The notes beneath the pieces were generated by a model. That model was not told where the DNA came from and did not search any database. It saw only the letters and a program-made list of their open reading frames with translations. From NCBI RefSeq assembly GCF_031455095.1, contig NZ_JAVDSB010000010.1, positions 124,001 to 188,000 of the forward strand: a stretch of 64,000 nucleotides of DNA, read 5' to 3'. The translations under genes were made by a program, and so were the position numbers. The DNA is from Paenibacillus_E qinlingensis_A (lineage in GTDB: Bacteria > Bacillota > Bacilli > Paenibacillales > NBRC-103111). Positions 27,226-36,468 of this stretch are shown piece by piece. Position 1 is the stretch's first letter; every line of letters begins with the position of its first letter.

Positions 27226-28695
27226 ATTAAACCTAATATTTTGCTCATCATGACGGATCAGCAGCGCTTTGACTGTACGGGATTTAGCGGCAACACTAGC
27301 ATTGAAACACCGAATCTAGACTTCCTCGCTTCAGAAGGAACGGTATTTTGCAATGCGTATACCCCCTCCCCATCCTGCATTCCGGCAAGGGCCTGCTTAC
27401 TGACGGGGATGGATCCCTGGAATACCGGCATATTGGGCATGGGCCGTGGACAGGGTGAGATGGGTATCGGATTCGAGCATACTTTGCCTGGAGAGCTGGT
27501 CAAAGCTGGCTACCATACGCAGGGCGTTGGGAAGATGCATTTTTACCCGCAGCGCTCCTTGAACGGCTTTCATAATACGGTGCTGGATGAATCGGGAAGG
27601 GTCCACGACCTAGACTTCCTTTCAGATTACAGGGAGTGGTTCGGTAAAAATAAAACCGGCGACTACGCCTTCACCGATCACGGCATCGGCTGGAATTCGT
27701 GGATGGCCCGGCCGTATCATGCACCGGAATTTCTACATCCGACTAATTGGACTGTTAACGAGGGCATTCGATTTATCGACCAGCGTGACCCGAACAAGCC
27801 TTTCTTCCTGAAGCTTTCGTTTGCTAGGCCTCACTCTCCCTATGACGCTCCACCATGCTATTTCGATATGTACTTGAGAAAAAAGCTGCCGAAGGCAGTT
27901 GTAGGCAATTGGGCGGTCATGCACGATGTACCGAGCGATGCGGCCAGCCCGGATGCATGGAGAGGCGTGCGAAGCGACGAGGAAATTAATCGGGCACGGG
28001 TCGGCTATTACGGATCGATTACCCATATCGATCATCAAATCGGACGATTCCTATACCATTTGCGCAGTAAGAAGCAGTTCGACAATACTCTTATCATTTT
28101 CACATCGGATCACGGTGATATGCTCGGCGACCATAACCTCTGGCGGAAAACATACGCTTACGAAGGCTCCGCCCATATCCCGCTGCTGGTCGTGCTCCCT
28201 AAATCGATGAAAGCGCCGGTTCAAAAGAAGGTGCACAATCCGGTCACAATCCAAGATATTATGCCGACTATTCTTGAAGCTGCAGGTGTGGACATCCCAG
28301 AAACGGTTGATGGTTGCAGCATGTTAGGCCTGATGAGCGGAGAAAGGGCACATTGGCGTGAATACGTTCATGGTGAGCACAGTACGTGCTATTCCGAGGA
28401 GCAAGAGATGCAGTTCGTCACCGACGGTGTCTACAAATTCATATGGTTCCCGCGTCTTGGGACCGAGCAGTTCTTCAATCTGTCTGAGGATCCGATGGAG
28501 CTTAACGACTTATCCCACGATGCCGCATACGCGGATACGGTTCGAACTTGGAGACGGCGCCTCATCAAGACGCTGGAGCCCCGGGAGCTGGGGTTGACCA
28601 ACGGGGATCAGTTGGTCAGCCAAGCTGGTAAGCCTTTTATGGTGTCTCCCAATTATAAGACGAGAAAAGATAAAGTCGGCGGGTGGTTGCCATGA
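27226..28695 (+). CDS. Type I sulfatase (Cys-type), apparent ATT start
   Basis: Alkaline-phosphatase-fold sulfatase of about 489 residues. The CIPAR motif supplies the Cys (C51) that is converted to formylglycine; DQQ near the N-terminus and DHGDMLGDH later are metal-binding blocks; GVGKMHF is also typical. The first conserved strand reads KPNILLIMTDQQ, so the frame must begin upstream of TTG 27241; GGAGG is 10 nt before ATT 27226, giving an ATT start, or a one-base change from ATG. No signal peptide, so cytosolic desulfation of imported sugars is likely. No formylglycine-generating enzyme or anSME is in the window. It overlaps the next gene by 4 nt. Confidence 0.85.
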   Translation: MKPNILLIMTDQQRFDCTGFSGNTSIETPNLDFLASEGTVFCNAYTPSPSCIPARACLLTGMDPWNTGILGMGRGQGEMGIGFEHTLPGELVKAGYHTQGVGKMHFYPQRSLNGFHNTVLDESGRVHDLDFLSDYREWFGKNKTGDYAFTDHGIGWNSWMARPYHAPEFLHPTNWTVNEGIRFIDQRDPNKPFFLKLSFARPHSPYDAPPCYFDMYLRKKLPKAVVGNWAVMHDVPSDAASPDAWRGVRSDEEINRARVGYYGSITHIDHQIGRFLYHLRSKKQFDNTLIIFTSDHGDMLGDHNLWRKTYAYEGSAHIPLLVVLPKSMKAPVQKKVHNPVTIQDIMPTILEAAGVDIPETVDGCSMLGLMSGERAHWREYVHGEHSTCYSEEQEMQFVTDGVYKFIWFPRLGTEQFFNLSEDPMELNDLSHDAAYADTVRTWRRRLIKTLEPRELGLTNGDQLVSQAGKPFMVSPNYKTRKDKVGGWLP

Positions 28696-29666
28696 TAAGC
28701 AGCAGACAGCAAGCCGAAAATCCGGGCAGCGGCGTAAAGCCGGCAGCCCGGCCTGTGACCAAGTCGAAAGCTTCGAGAGCTTTTAAGAAAAATTGGGATT
28801 TGTACCTCATGCTCCTGCCCGTGGCGCTGTTCTTCCTTCTTTTCCACTACTGGCCAATGTATGGGGTGCAAATAGCGTTCAAACTCTACCTGCCAACAAA
28901 AGGAATTTGGGGCAGCTCGTGGCTTGGATTTGACCATTTCATGCGTTTCTTTAACTCGTTCTATTTCTGGCGGCTCATTAAGAATACGCTCGGCATCAGC
29001 TTCTACCAGCTGATTATTGGGTTTCCGATTCCAATCCTGCTGGCGCTGGCCATTAACGAGGTTAAGAACGCCGCATTCAAGAAAACGGTGCAGACCGTCA
29101 CGTATGCTCCACATTTCTTGTCTATCGTCGTGCTAACCGGTACCGTTATCTCTTTCTTGTCACCTCAGAACGGGATTATTAACTCCGTTATCAAATTGTT
29201 CGGAAGAGAGCCGATCTACTTCATGCTGGAACCTGCATGGTTTAAATCCATCTACGTATGGTCGGGAATATGGCAGAACGCCGGCTGGGGGACAATTATT
29301 TATTTGGCGGCTCTAGCGGGTATCGACAACAGCTTATACGAGGCGGCAATGATTGACGGAGCAAGCAAGCTCAAGAGGATCATGTACATCACGATTCCGT
29401 CTCTAATGCCTACCGCCATCATCATTCTTATATTGGACTGCGGAACGATTATGAACATCGGCTTCGAGAAAATATTCTTGATGCAAAACAACCTGAACCT
29501 GCCGACATCCGACGTCATTCCGACCTATGTATACCGAAGCGGTATCCTTGGCGCGGAGTACAGCTTCTCCACAGCTATTGGATTGTTCAACTCGGTGATT
29601 AATCTAACACTGCTGCTGTTCGTAAACAAGCTGTCGCGCAAAGTGTCGGAAACCAGTCTCTGGTAA
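28692..29666 (+). CDS. LplB-type carbohydrate ABC permease (second importer)
   Basis: Permease of about 324 residues; six predicted membrane segments after a basic, hydrophilic N-terminus of about 35 residues. LplB motifs are present: HYWPMYGVQIAFKLY, EAA loop IDNSLYEAAMIDGASKLKRI and end LFVNKLSRKVSETSLW. I start at ATG 28692, which overlaps the sulfatase stop (ATGA); GTG 28683 is in frame too. Part of the plus-strand sulfatase cluster and homologous to the permease at 17471-18373. Confidence 0.88.
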   Translation: MISSRQQAENPGSGVKPAARPVTKSKASRAFKKNWDLYLMLLPVALFFLLFHYWPMYGVQIAFKLYLPTKGIWGSSWLGFDHFMRFFNSFYFWRLIKNTLGISFYQLIIGFPIPILLALAINEVKNAAFKKTVQTVTYAPHFLSIVVLTGTVISFLSPQNGIINSVIKLFGREPIYFMLEPAWFKSIYVWSGIWQNAGWGTIIYLAALAGIDNSLYEAAMIDGASKLKRIMYITIPSLMPTAIIILILDCGTIMNIGFEKIFLMQNNLNLPTSDVIPTYVYRSGILGAEYSFSTAIGLFNSVINLTLLLFVNKLSRKVSETSLW

Positions 29667-29685
29667 CGGAAGGAGGAATACCCCC

Positions 29686-30573
29686 TTGATCTATAAACAA
29701 ACCAAATCGGATACGCTTCTGGATTTTGCCATTTATATCGCTTTATCCTTTGTACTGCTCATTACGCTGTATCCACTCATTTTCATTTTAAGTGCTTCAA
29801 TCAGCAATCCAGTCGACGTGCTTCAAGGAAAAGTTTGGCTTTGGCCAAAGGGACTTAACTTTGAAGCGTATACGAGGGTTTTTCAAAACAAAGATATCAT
29901 TGTCGGCTTCCGGAACACTATTATTTTTACGGTTCTGGGAACGGCCTTCAACCTGCTGATGACGACTCTCGGTGCCTACCCACTGTCGAGGAAGGATCTT
30001 TTTGGGCGCAACAAAATATTATTGTTCTTCACCTTAACGATGTTTTTCAGCGGAGGATTAATTCCAACGTATCTTGTCATCAAGCAACTTGGTTTGTTCA
30101 ACAGCCCGCTCGTGATGATTATCCCCGGAGCCGTTACCGTGTGGAACTTAATTATCATGAAGACGTACTTCCAGACTTCCATCCCGTACGAGCTACAGGA
30201 GGCCGCTTTTATTGATGGGTGCTCCAATACAAAAGTGTTAACCAAAGTTATCCTGCCTCTTTCATTGCCAATCGTCGCCGTCATGGTACTCTTCTATGGC
30301 GTCGGGCACTGGAATGCATTCTTTAATGCCCTGATTTATTTGAACGACCGCAGCATGTTCCCGCTTCAGCTTATTCTCCGTGAAATCCTCATCCAGAACC
30401 AGATGCAAGACATGCTCAATTCCGGCGTGGAGATATCCGAAAAACAGCTTATGATGGTAGAAAGCATCAAATACTCTGTCATCGTCGTTTCCAGTATTCC
30501 CGTGCTGCTGCTCTACCCGCTACTTCAAAGATATTTTGTAAAAGGGGTCATGATCGGTGCTATTAAGGGATAA
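29686..30573 (+). CDS. YtcP/LplC-type carbohydrate ABC permease (second importer)
   Basis: Permease of 295 residues with a TTG start 9 nt after GGAGG. Six predicted membrane segments, EAA loop PYELQEAAFIDGCSNTKVLTKVILPL, and end LYPLLQRYFVKGVMIGAIKG. It pairs with the LplB-type permease 19 bp upstream and serves the binding lipoprotein that follows. Like the first importer, it lacks its own ATPase gene. Confidence 0.9.
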   Translation: MIYKQTKSDTLLDFAIYIALSFVLLITLYPLIFILSASISNPVDVLQGKVWLWPKGLNFEAYTRVFQNKDIIVGFRNTIIFTVLGTAFNLLMTTLGAYPLSRKDLFGRNKILLFFTLTMFFSGGLIPTYLVIKQLGLFNSPLVMIIPGAVTVWNLIIMKTYFQTSIPYELQEAAFIDGCSNTKVLTKVILPLSLPIVAVMVLFYGVGHWNAFFNALIYLNDRSMFPLQLILREILIQNQMQDMLNSGVEISEKQLMMVESIKYSVIVVSSIPVLLLYPLLQRYFVKGVMIGAIKG

Positions 30574-30640
30574 TCGTATTCGCAAGTCACAATCAGGTTT
30601 AACACGATATGATAATAGTACAAACAGGAGGGGTTATCGC

Positions 30641-32257
30641 ATGGGAAAATTATTAAAATCTGTATGTATTCCATTGGCAGCCGCAACATTGTTGACGGGC
30701 GTAACGGCAGGGTGCGGTTCAGATCAGAACGCAGGAGAAGCAAGCAAGGCAAGCCCGCCACCATCCAATTTTAAAACGTCAGGAATGCCGATTGTATCGG
30801 AGCCGGTATCGCTCAAAATTTTTACCGCTAGACCTCCGGCATTGGTTGAATTCAATAAAATGCTGATGTGGCAGGAATATGAGAAAATGACTGGCATTAA
30901 GGTAAACTGGGTGGAAGCTCCGACTGCGAGTCTGGATGAAAAGCGAAATCTATTACTAGCCAGTGGAGATTTGCCCGATGTCTTTTTTAAATCCAACCTG
31001 CCCGTGTCCGACATTATCAACTATGGCTCGCAGGGCACGTTCATTAAGTTAAACGACCTGATCGATAAGTATGCACCCAACATTAAGAAAACGTTTGAGA
31101 AGATGCCGGATGTCAAAAAAGGCTTAACCATGCCAGACGGCGGTATCTATACACTTCCTTACATAGACGATAACCCGGGTACAAGAGTCGCCGCCAAAAT
31201 TTATTTGAATCAGAAGTGGCTAACGGCACTTAATATGAAAATGCCGACGACAACGGACGAATTTTACCAGGTGCTAAAGGCATTCAAGGAGAAAGACCCT
31301 AATGGAAATGGCAAGGCAGATGAAGTTCCATATACGACACCATATGGGACGAAAGGCTTGTCTGTCATGTTTGCCGGCTCCTTTGGCTTGCTCAACCGTG
31401 GAAACGGCAATGCAGACCTCGATTTCGACGAGAAAGCTAACAAAGTCAGATTTATCCCTGCACAGCCGGAATATAAAGAACTGCTTATGTTCCTGAACAA
31501 GCTGTATAAGGAAGAACTAATCGATAAAGAGTTATTCACTGTCAAAGCACCACAAATTATTGCCAAAGTCGACCAAGGTATTGTTGGTGGAGGCAATGGT
31601 CCTTCGGAAACAATTTTTGGCACAAAAAACTTGGCCGACTTTGCCGGTCTCAAAACCGTGTTGAAAGGTCCTGCCGGTCAACAAGTACTCAGCGTCGCTG
31701 GGTCGTCCATTCGCAATATAGGATCGTTTGCCATCACCAAAGCCAATAAGAACCTGGAAGCAACGATCCGTTGGGTTGATCATTTCTACAGTGAAGAAGG
31801 CATCCGCTTGTTCTTCATGGGCCTTGAGGGCAAAACCTACAATGTTGAAAACGGCAATTACGAGTATATCAACGAAATTAAGAAGAACCCGAACGGCTTG
31901 ACCCCTCAAGATGCAAGCAGCCAGTACATGGCTTGGAACGGCGGCGATAATCCGACCATTATCACGGAGAAATATTTCAAGTTCATCACGCCAATGTCAA
32001 TGGAAGTGGCGCAGGCTGTCGACAAATTTAAGCCGAAGGAAGTATGGCCTCCTTTTGTGTACACTGCCGAGGAAAATGCCAAGGTTCAGGGTGTCCGCAA
32101 CGACATTAATACGTACGTCGCCGAGATGAGAGACCAGTTCATATCCGGCAAGATTCCTTTTACCCAATGGGATGAGTACCTAGCGAAGTTGAAGCAAATC
32201 GGTCTCGATAAATTAATGGAAGTCAACCAAGCCTCTTACGAACGCTACAAAAAATAA
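30641..32257 (+). CDS. Extracellular sugar-binding lipoprotein (second importer)
   Basis: Family 1 solute-binding protein of 538 residues. The start is ATG 30641, 7 nt after GGAGGGG. A signal peptide with lipobox VTAGC (Cys25) anchors it to the membrane. Typical blocks are EYEKMTGIKVNWVEAPTASLDEKRNLLLASGDLPDVFF and NQKWLTALNMKMPTTTDEFYQVLKAFKEKDPNGNGKADE. The ligand is unknown; position next to the sulfatase suggests a sulfated or otherwise decorated oligosaccharide. Confidence 0.88.
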   Translation: MGKLLKSVCIPLAAATLLTGVTAGCGSDQNAGEASKASPPPSNFKTSGMPIVSEPVSLKIFTARPPALVEFNKMLMWQEYEKMTGIKVNWVEAPTASLDEKRNLLLASGDLPDVFFKSNLPVSDIINYGSQGTFIKLNDLIDKYAPNIKKTFEKMPDVKKGLTMPDGGIYTLPYIDDNPGTRVAAKIYLNQKWLTALNMKMPTTTDEFYQVLKAFKEKDPNGNGKADEVPYTTPYGTKGLSVMFAGSFGLLNRGNGNADLDFDEKANKVRFIPAQPEYKELLMFLNKLYKEELIDKELFTVKAPQIIAKVDQGIVGGGNGPSETIFGTKNLADFAGLKTVLKGPAGQQVLSVAGSSIRNIGSFAITKANKNLEATIRWVDHFYSEEGIRLFFMGLEGKTYNVENGNYEYINEIKKNPNGLTPQDASSQYMAWNGGDNPTIITEKYFKFITPMSMEVAQAVDKFKPKEVWPPFVYTAEENAKVQGVRNDINTYVAEMRDQFISGKIPFTQWDEYLAKLKQIGLDKLMEVNQASYERYKK

Positions 32258-32296
32258 CTCATTCCCCCCCTTCTCACTCCACTATACCGTGTTCTT

Positions 32297-32327
32297 CCTT
32301 CCATCCTGGCCTTGCCGGGACGGAAGG
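32297..32327 (+). other. Intergenic hairpin without a T-run
   Basis: CCTTCC...GGAAGG stem extending inward through TCC/GGA and GGC/GCC around a CTT loop. No T-tract follows, so it may stabilise the upstream mRNA or attenuate read-through into the metallo-beta-lactamase-fold gene. Confidence 0.45.
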
Positions 32328-32421
32328 GTCACACACTACACGGCATACTATTCCTAAGGCAGGTGCACACTCCCATCACAGACTAACTATACAATCAAAA
32401 ATTGTTTCAGGAGGTTAAGTT

Positions 32422-34515
32422 ATGAGACGGCTAGCTTTAAAAATGACAATAATGTCGATTTTATTATGTATGAGTTTAGGATTATTCGGCAGTGCGCGAA
32501 CCAGCGCTTCGGTTACCGGGGACTTAAAGATACATTATATTGATGTGGACTGCTCGGCAGATGCGATATTCGTTGAGCTGCCGAACGGCAAGAAGATGCT
32601 CATAGATGGTGGACATACAGATGATGTCGTTCGGGTTAAGTCGTATTTAACAAGCATTGGCTTTTCGACCGGCTCAACGATTGACTACGTATTCGGCACC
32701 CACAGCCATGCCGATCATATAGGCGGTATGGAGGATATCATTAACTCTTATAATGTGGGGGTGTATTACCAACCGAAGGAACTCGTTGAAGCATCGACGA
32801 CTACCGAGGTCAAGAACGCGCTGGCGGCCAAAGGAAAGTCGATTACCCATCCTGTATTAAATTCGAATATATTTAATGTGGATAACGAATTGATTCTGAC
32901 AGTACTTGGACCAGCTAGAACGAACCCTGTCAGCAGTAATCCAGGCAGCTATTATAAAGATATTAACGACTTCTCTCTTGTAATGAAGCTTACGTATAAA
33001 AATAAATCAATCCTTTTTACCGGTGATCAAAGCTTGACGTCCGAAACCGAGATGACGAATGCTTACAGCGCTTCAGTGTTGAAATCGGATGTACTAAAGG
33101 TCGGCCACCATGGCTCCAATACATCGACCTCTGCGGCATTAGTAAGTGAAGTCGATCCCGAGTTCGCCGTATTTCCTTCCGATGTGGCACGTAATGACGG
33201 GAGTGCTAGAGCCCCTTCCAAAGCTGCATTAGACCTGCTGTACGGGAACGATACAAAAGTATTCCGGGTCGGGGAGCAGGGCACGATTGTAATGACGACC
33301 AACGGAACGACGCTGTCTTTCAATAAGTCCGATGTGCCGCTAAACAGCACGTACAGCTATGGCAGTCAGCTTGATGAGAACAAAGCTTTGGGCACAGAAG
33401 ATTCAGTATTCCCTTCAACGGACTATACACGGATATTTAACGCCACGTTCGAAAGCGCCAATCCGTTATCAGCCTGGACGATCGAAGAAGGCATGTTTGA
33501 AGGTACAAAGCTAATCGACGGGTCCAAGGAAGGCGGCAGCGTGACGCTGTATACAAACAGTTCGACCTCCCATTATGCCAAGATAGACCGGAACGGAACC
33601 GAATATGTCGATGCATCAGGTGACAGCGCCAAAATTCAAATGAAGCTGAGTCACGATAAACCGTTTATAGGCAATGTACGAGTGGTAGCCAGTCTGAATA
33701 TATCAGCTATGGCGGACAATCCCAACGCTCTTGCAGGTGAGATGGTCATTATGCAGAAGGACGGAACACGGCTCGTATATGCTTCCTTCGATTCCACTCA
33801 CATGTATTTACGCAATCTTGGCAATTCGGATTATGAAGGCACTAAGGTCGTCGATTTCACCCCAGGCACCTGGTTCACGGTTAAGTTCGACGTCAACACG
33901 CGAAAAGGCACGTTTCGGACGTACTACAATAACACCTTGATTGACTTCGGAAACAGCGCCGAAAGTTTCGTCAATTACGACCTGAATGTGCTGGACGTCA
34001 TGGATGACGCCAACTTCTATGGCATTGCTTTCTCTGCCACGGACGGCAAAATTCATATGTACGTAGACGATGTGCGGGTCTATCTGGAAAACTACCTATT
34101 TGAAGACGATTTCGATGATCAAAATTTCGCCGGCTGGACCAACAGTGGAGCTGACTTCGCCACGTTGTATACGTTCCTAGGCAGCGCTGCAGCCGCCAGG
34201 CTTACGGACAGCGACTCCATCACGAAGTCGCAAAGCACGGCCAACAAGACGAACACCATCGCAGTTGATTATGCCTGGAGAGCGAGCCCTAACATGGCGG
34301 CGGACGATCTGATTATCGCCGAATGGTATGACGGGTCGGCTTGGCACCAAATCTCGACGATCGATATGACGGTAGACGAATACAAGTTCGAAACGCACTA
34401 CCTGCCTGCTGGAGCGAGCAACAACGCGAACTTTAAGCTAAGATTTAGAGCTAACGGAATTGGGACGTATGCCGGCTTTATCGATAATGTCGATATTCGG
34501 GACGTTGCGGATTAG
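32422..34515 (+). CDS. Secreted ComEC-type metallo-beta-lactamase-fold protein with beta-sandwich tail
   Basis: A 697-residue exoprotein. Signal peptide about 1-30. Residues 33-310 form a metallo-beta-lactamase domain: H94-x-H96-x-D98-H99, D202 in FTGDQ, and KVGHHGS (H229/H230), the pattern of the ComEC C-terminal domain, which includes phosphodiesterase/nuclease-like members. About 345-535 and 540-697 are beta-sandwich domains of LamG-like or carbohydrate-binding appearance. It follows the sulfatase and importer genes on the same strand after a 164-bp gap with its own AGGAGG. A role as nuclease, esterase or sulfatase-like hydrolase cannot be chosen from sequence. Confidence 0.75.
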   Translation: MRRLALKMTIMSILLCMSLGLFGSARTSASVTGDLKIHYIDVDCSADAIFVELPNGKKMLIDGGHTDDVVRVKSYLTSIGFSTGSTIDYVFGTHSHADHIGGMEDIINSYNVGVYYQPKELVEASTTTEVKNALAAKGKSITHPVLNSNIFNVDNELILTVLGPARTNPVSSNPGSYYKDINDFSLVMKLTYKNKSILFTGDQSLTSETEMTNAYSASVLKSDVLKVGHHGSNTSTSAALVSEVDPEFAVFPSDVARNDGSARAPSKAALDLLYGNDTKVFRVGEQGTIVMTTNGTTLSFNKSDVPLNSTYSYGSQLDENKALGTEDSVFPSTDYTRIFNATFESANPLSAWTIEEGMFEGTKLIDGSKEGGSVTLYTNSSTSHYAKIDRNGTEYVDASGDSAKIQMKLSHDKPFIGNVRVVASLNISAMADNPNALAGEMVIMQKDGTRLVYASFDSTHMYLRNLGNSDYEGTKVVDFTPGTWFTVKFDVNTRKGTFRTYYNNTLIDFGNSAESFVNYDLNVLDVMDDANFYGIAFSATDGKIHMYVDDVRVYLENYLFEDDFDDQNFAGWTNSGADFATLYTFLGSAAAARLTDSDSITKSQSTANKTNTIAVDYAWRASPNMAADDLIIAEWYDGSAWHQISTIDMTVDEYKFETHYLPAGASNNANFKLRFRANGIGTYAGFIDNVDIRDVAD

Positions 34516-34592
34516 TTTTTATCCGATGTGTGTAAGAGATTTAAAGCCAATTCGGGTGCATCGCTGCCTTGAATAATAAGACCAAAAAACAA

Positions 34593-34648
34593 CAATCGGT
34601 TTCGGACTGCAACGATATCCCATATCGCCTGCTGTTCGAAACCGATTG
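34593..34648. terminator. Inverted repeat between convergent genes, probable bidirectional terminator
   Basis: CAATCGGTTTCG (34593-34604) pairs with CGAAACCGATTG (34637-34648) around a 32-nt inner segment. A-rich and T-rich flanks suit termination in both directions, between the metallo-beta-lactamase-fold gene and the YdcF-like gene. Confidence 0.6.
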
Positions 34649-34667
34649 CTGTTTATAGCTGTATGTA

Positions 34668-35303
34668 TCACTGTGACATTCTACTGGTTTCTTTCCCCAT
34701 CATATGAGGTGTATCCATGCTTAAAGCTTCCTTAATCCACGGCAATGTCATTTTATAATTATGAATTTCTCTGAACGTCAACTTCCATTGGGTCGGAACG
34801 AAATTCGGCCAATTGCGCTCCGCATACAGATCGGCCGGAATTTGCAGCGCCTTCATGATGTAGTTCATCCGGCGAATATGGAATGAATTGGACACCAGCA
34901 CACAGGTGGTTATACCATGCTGCTGCATCATCAGCTTGCAGTTGACGAGATTATGCACCGTGTTGCGGGAGCGCGACTCCAAGATCATGCGATCTTCTGG
35001 CACCCCTTGGGAAAGCAGGTAATCGCACATAATTTCCGCTTCCGTCGTCGACGATTTAACCGCGCCACCGGACAGTATGATGTACCGGAACTTGTATGTC
35101 CTGAACAGCATAAGCGTCGTATCTAGTCTTTCCTTCAGCAGCGGGTGAATCTGATTGTCGTCGCACCTGTACCCAAGCACAATCAGCGCATCCGCATCGC
35201 GGCCTCTCAGCCTAGCGGTATGCATCCATACGAAATAAGCAAGCGGAGCGATTACCATAAGACCTATTACAGTAATCATCGCCGCAATGAGCCATTGAAG
35301 CAC
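34668..35303 (-). CDS. YdcF/SanA-type DUF218 membrane-anchored protein
   Basis: Protein of 211 residues with an N-terminal membrane segment (about 5-27) and a DUF218 domain: DALIVLGYRCDD, ILSGGAVKSSTTEAEIMCDYLLSQGVPEDRMILESRSRNTVHNLVN and VLVSNSFHIRRMNYI. DUF218 proteins bind nucleotide-like or polyprenyl-linked ligands and are tied to envelope physiology; the reaction is not known. I start at GTG 35303, where AGGAGG lies 9 nt upstream; TTG 35312 touches that site. Confidence 0.78.
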   Translation of the reverse strand: MLQWLIAAMITVIGLMVIAPLAYFVWMHTARLRGRDADALIVLGYRCDDNQIHPLLKERLDTTLMLFRTYKFRYIILSGGAVKSSTTEAEIMCDYLLSQGVPEDRMILESRSRNTVHNLVNCKLMMQQHGITTCVLVSNSFHIRRMNYIMKALQIPADLYAERNWPNFVPTQWKLTFREIHNYKMTLPWIKEALSMDTPHMMGKETSRMSQ

Positions 35304-35413
35304 TGTGGTCAACCTCCTTAAGCAACATTTTTATTGGGATAACAAGAGGTGCCTCCTGCTTAACAACACCAGTTCACAAGCGGAGGCTTGGAGCTGCTGT
35401 ATTCCCCCATAAC

Positions 35414-36211
35414 CTAAACGAGTACGACGGAAACACCTTTCGCTTGGAGCGCGGCTACATCATCTTCAGGGGAGGATGCTCCTGTAATAATGTAGTCAAA
35501 TTGCTCCACCGGACAAACGAAAGCCGAATACGTCTTGCCGAATTTCGTATGGTCCGTGACCAGGACGGATTTGGCGGAGCTTTGCATCATTAATCTTTTC
35601 AGCTGTGCGGTGAACAGATAGGGCGTTGTTATTCCATTCTTCGTATGGATACCGAGCGTGCTCAAGAAACACATATTAGCGCGAAAATGTGCGATAACCT
35701 TCTCGGCAAGCGGAGCAATCGTGCTCTCAGCAGCCTCGATTTCCCTCATATGCCCCCCGCAAACGATAACCGATATTTCCGGATTGGCGCTAAGAATGTA
35801 CGCCGCTTGTATACTCGTCGTGATGACGGACACGTGGGAAAGCTCCGCTATTTTACGGGCGATTTCCAGATTCGTCGTGCCTCCGTCAATAAACACCGTA
35901 TCCCCCGGTTCGATTAAGGCAACAGCCGCCTGCGCGATTCGCCGCTTTTCCTCGATCAGTATATCAGATTCTTGTTCGGTAGGAACGCCGTGGGAATCGG
36001 ATACGGAGGTTGCGGCGCTAACAGGCTCGATGCGGACCGCTCCTCCGCTCACCCGCATAATCATGCCAGTTTCCTGCAAATGGGCTAGATCCCTCCGCAC
36101 AGTTGCTGGAGACACTCCCAGTTCTGTACAGAAATGCTCGATCGTCACCTGATCGCTATTTTGATTAATTAAATCCAATATTTGCGCAAAACGCTTATCT
36201 CTCTTATCCAT
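35414..36211 (-). CDS. DeoR-family transcriptional regulator
   Basis: Regulator of 265 residues. The N-terminal DeoR helix-turn-helix (about 7-60; TIEHFCTELGVSPATVRRDLAHLQETGMIMRVSGGAV) is followed by the sugar-phosphate-binding DeoRC domain (ALIEPGDTVFIDGGTTNLEIA, VVCGGHMRE-like, SAKSVLVTDHTKFGK). It is divergent from a HAD phosphatase; repeated TGATCATTTTAT motifs in the 257-bp gap are candidate operators. The likely effector is a phosphorylated sugar, perhaps dephosphorylated by the HAD enzyme. Confidence 0.88.
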   Translation of the reverse strand: MDKRDKRFAQILDLINQNSDQVTIEHFCTELGVSPATVRRDLAHLQETGMIMRVSGGAVRIEPVSAATSVSDSHGVPTEQESDILIEEKRRIAQAAVALIEPGDTVFIDGGTTNLEIARKIAELSHVSVITTSIQAAYILSANPEISVIVCGGHMREIEAAESTIAPLAEKVIAHFRANMCFLSTLGIHTKNGITTPYLFTAQLKRLMMQSSAKSVLVTDHTKFGKTYSAFVCPVEQFDYIITGASSPEDDVAALQAKGVSVVLV

Positions 36212-36297
36212 CTCGTCTAATTTCCGTCCTCTTTATTAAACTTATGATATATTCTCCTGAATAGTATACCGTGAATGATTGATAATTGGAACAAAAA

Positions 36298-36455
36298 TGA
36301 TTATTGATCATTTTATTTTTGTGTTTCATCATTTATTAATGTAATTAATCAGTATATTTATTGTCTAATGATTATTTTTTGATCATTTTATACAAATTGA
36401 TTGAAACAACAAAGTATTTTGCTATAATTAGTCATAATAACGATCAAAAAATAAT
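36298..36455. promoter_or_regulatory. Operator-like repeats and promoter between deoR-type and HAD genes
   Basis: TGATTATTGATCATTTTAT at 36298-36316 recurs with a 4-nt longer T-run at 36369-36391. ATTATTTTTTGATC (36371-36384) appears again inverted as GATCAAAAAATAAT (36442-36455). Between them, TTGAAA (36401-36406), 16 nt and TATAAT (36423-36428) form the promoter of the HAD gene, so the last copy covers the transcription start region. On the other strand a TATACT box (36263-36268) serves the regulator gene. Confidence 0.6.
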
Positions 36456-36468
36456 GGAGTGATGGAGT

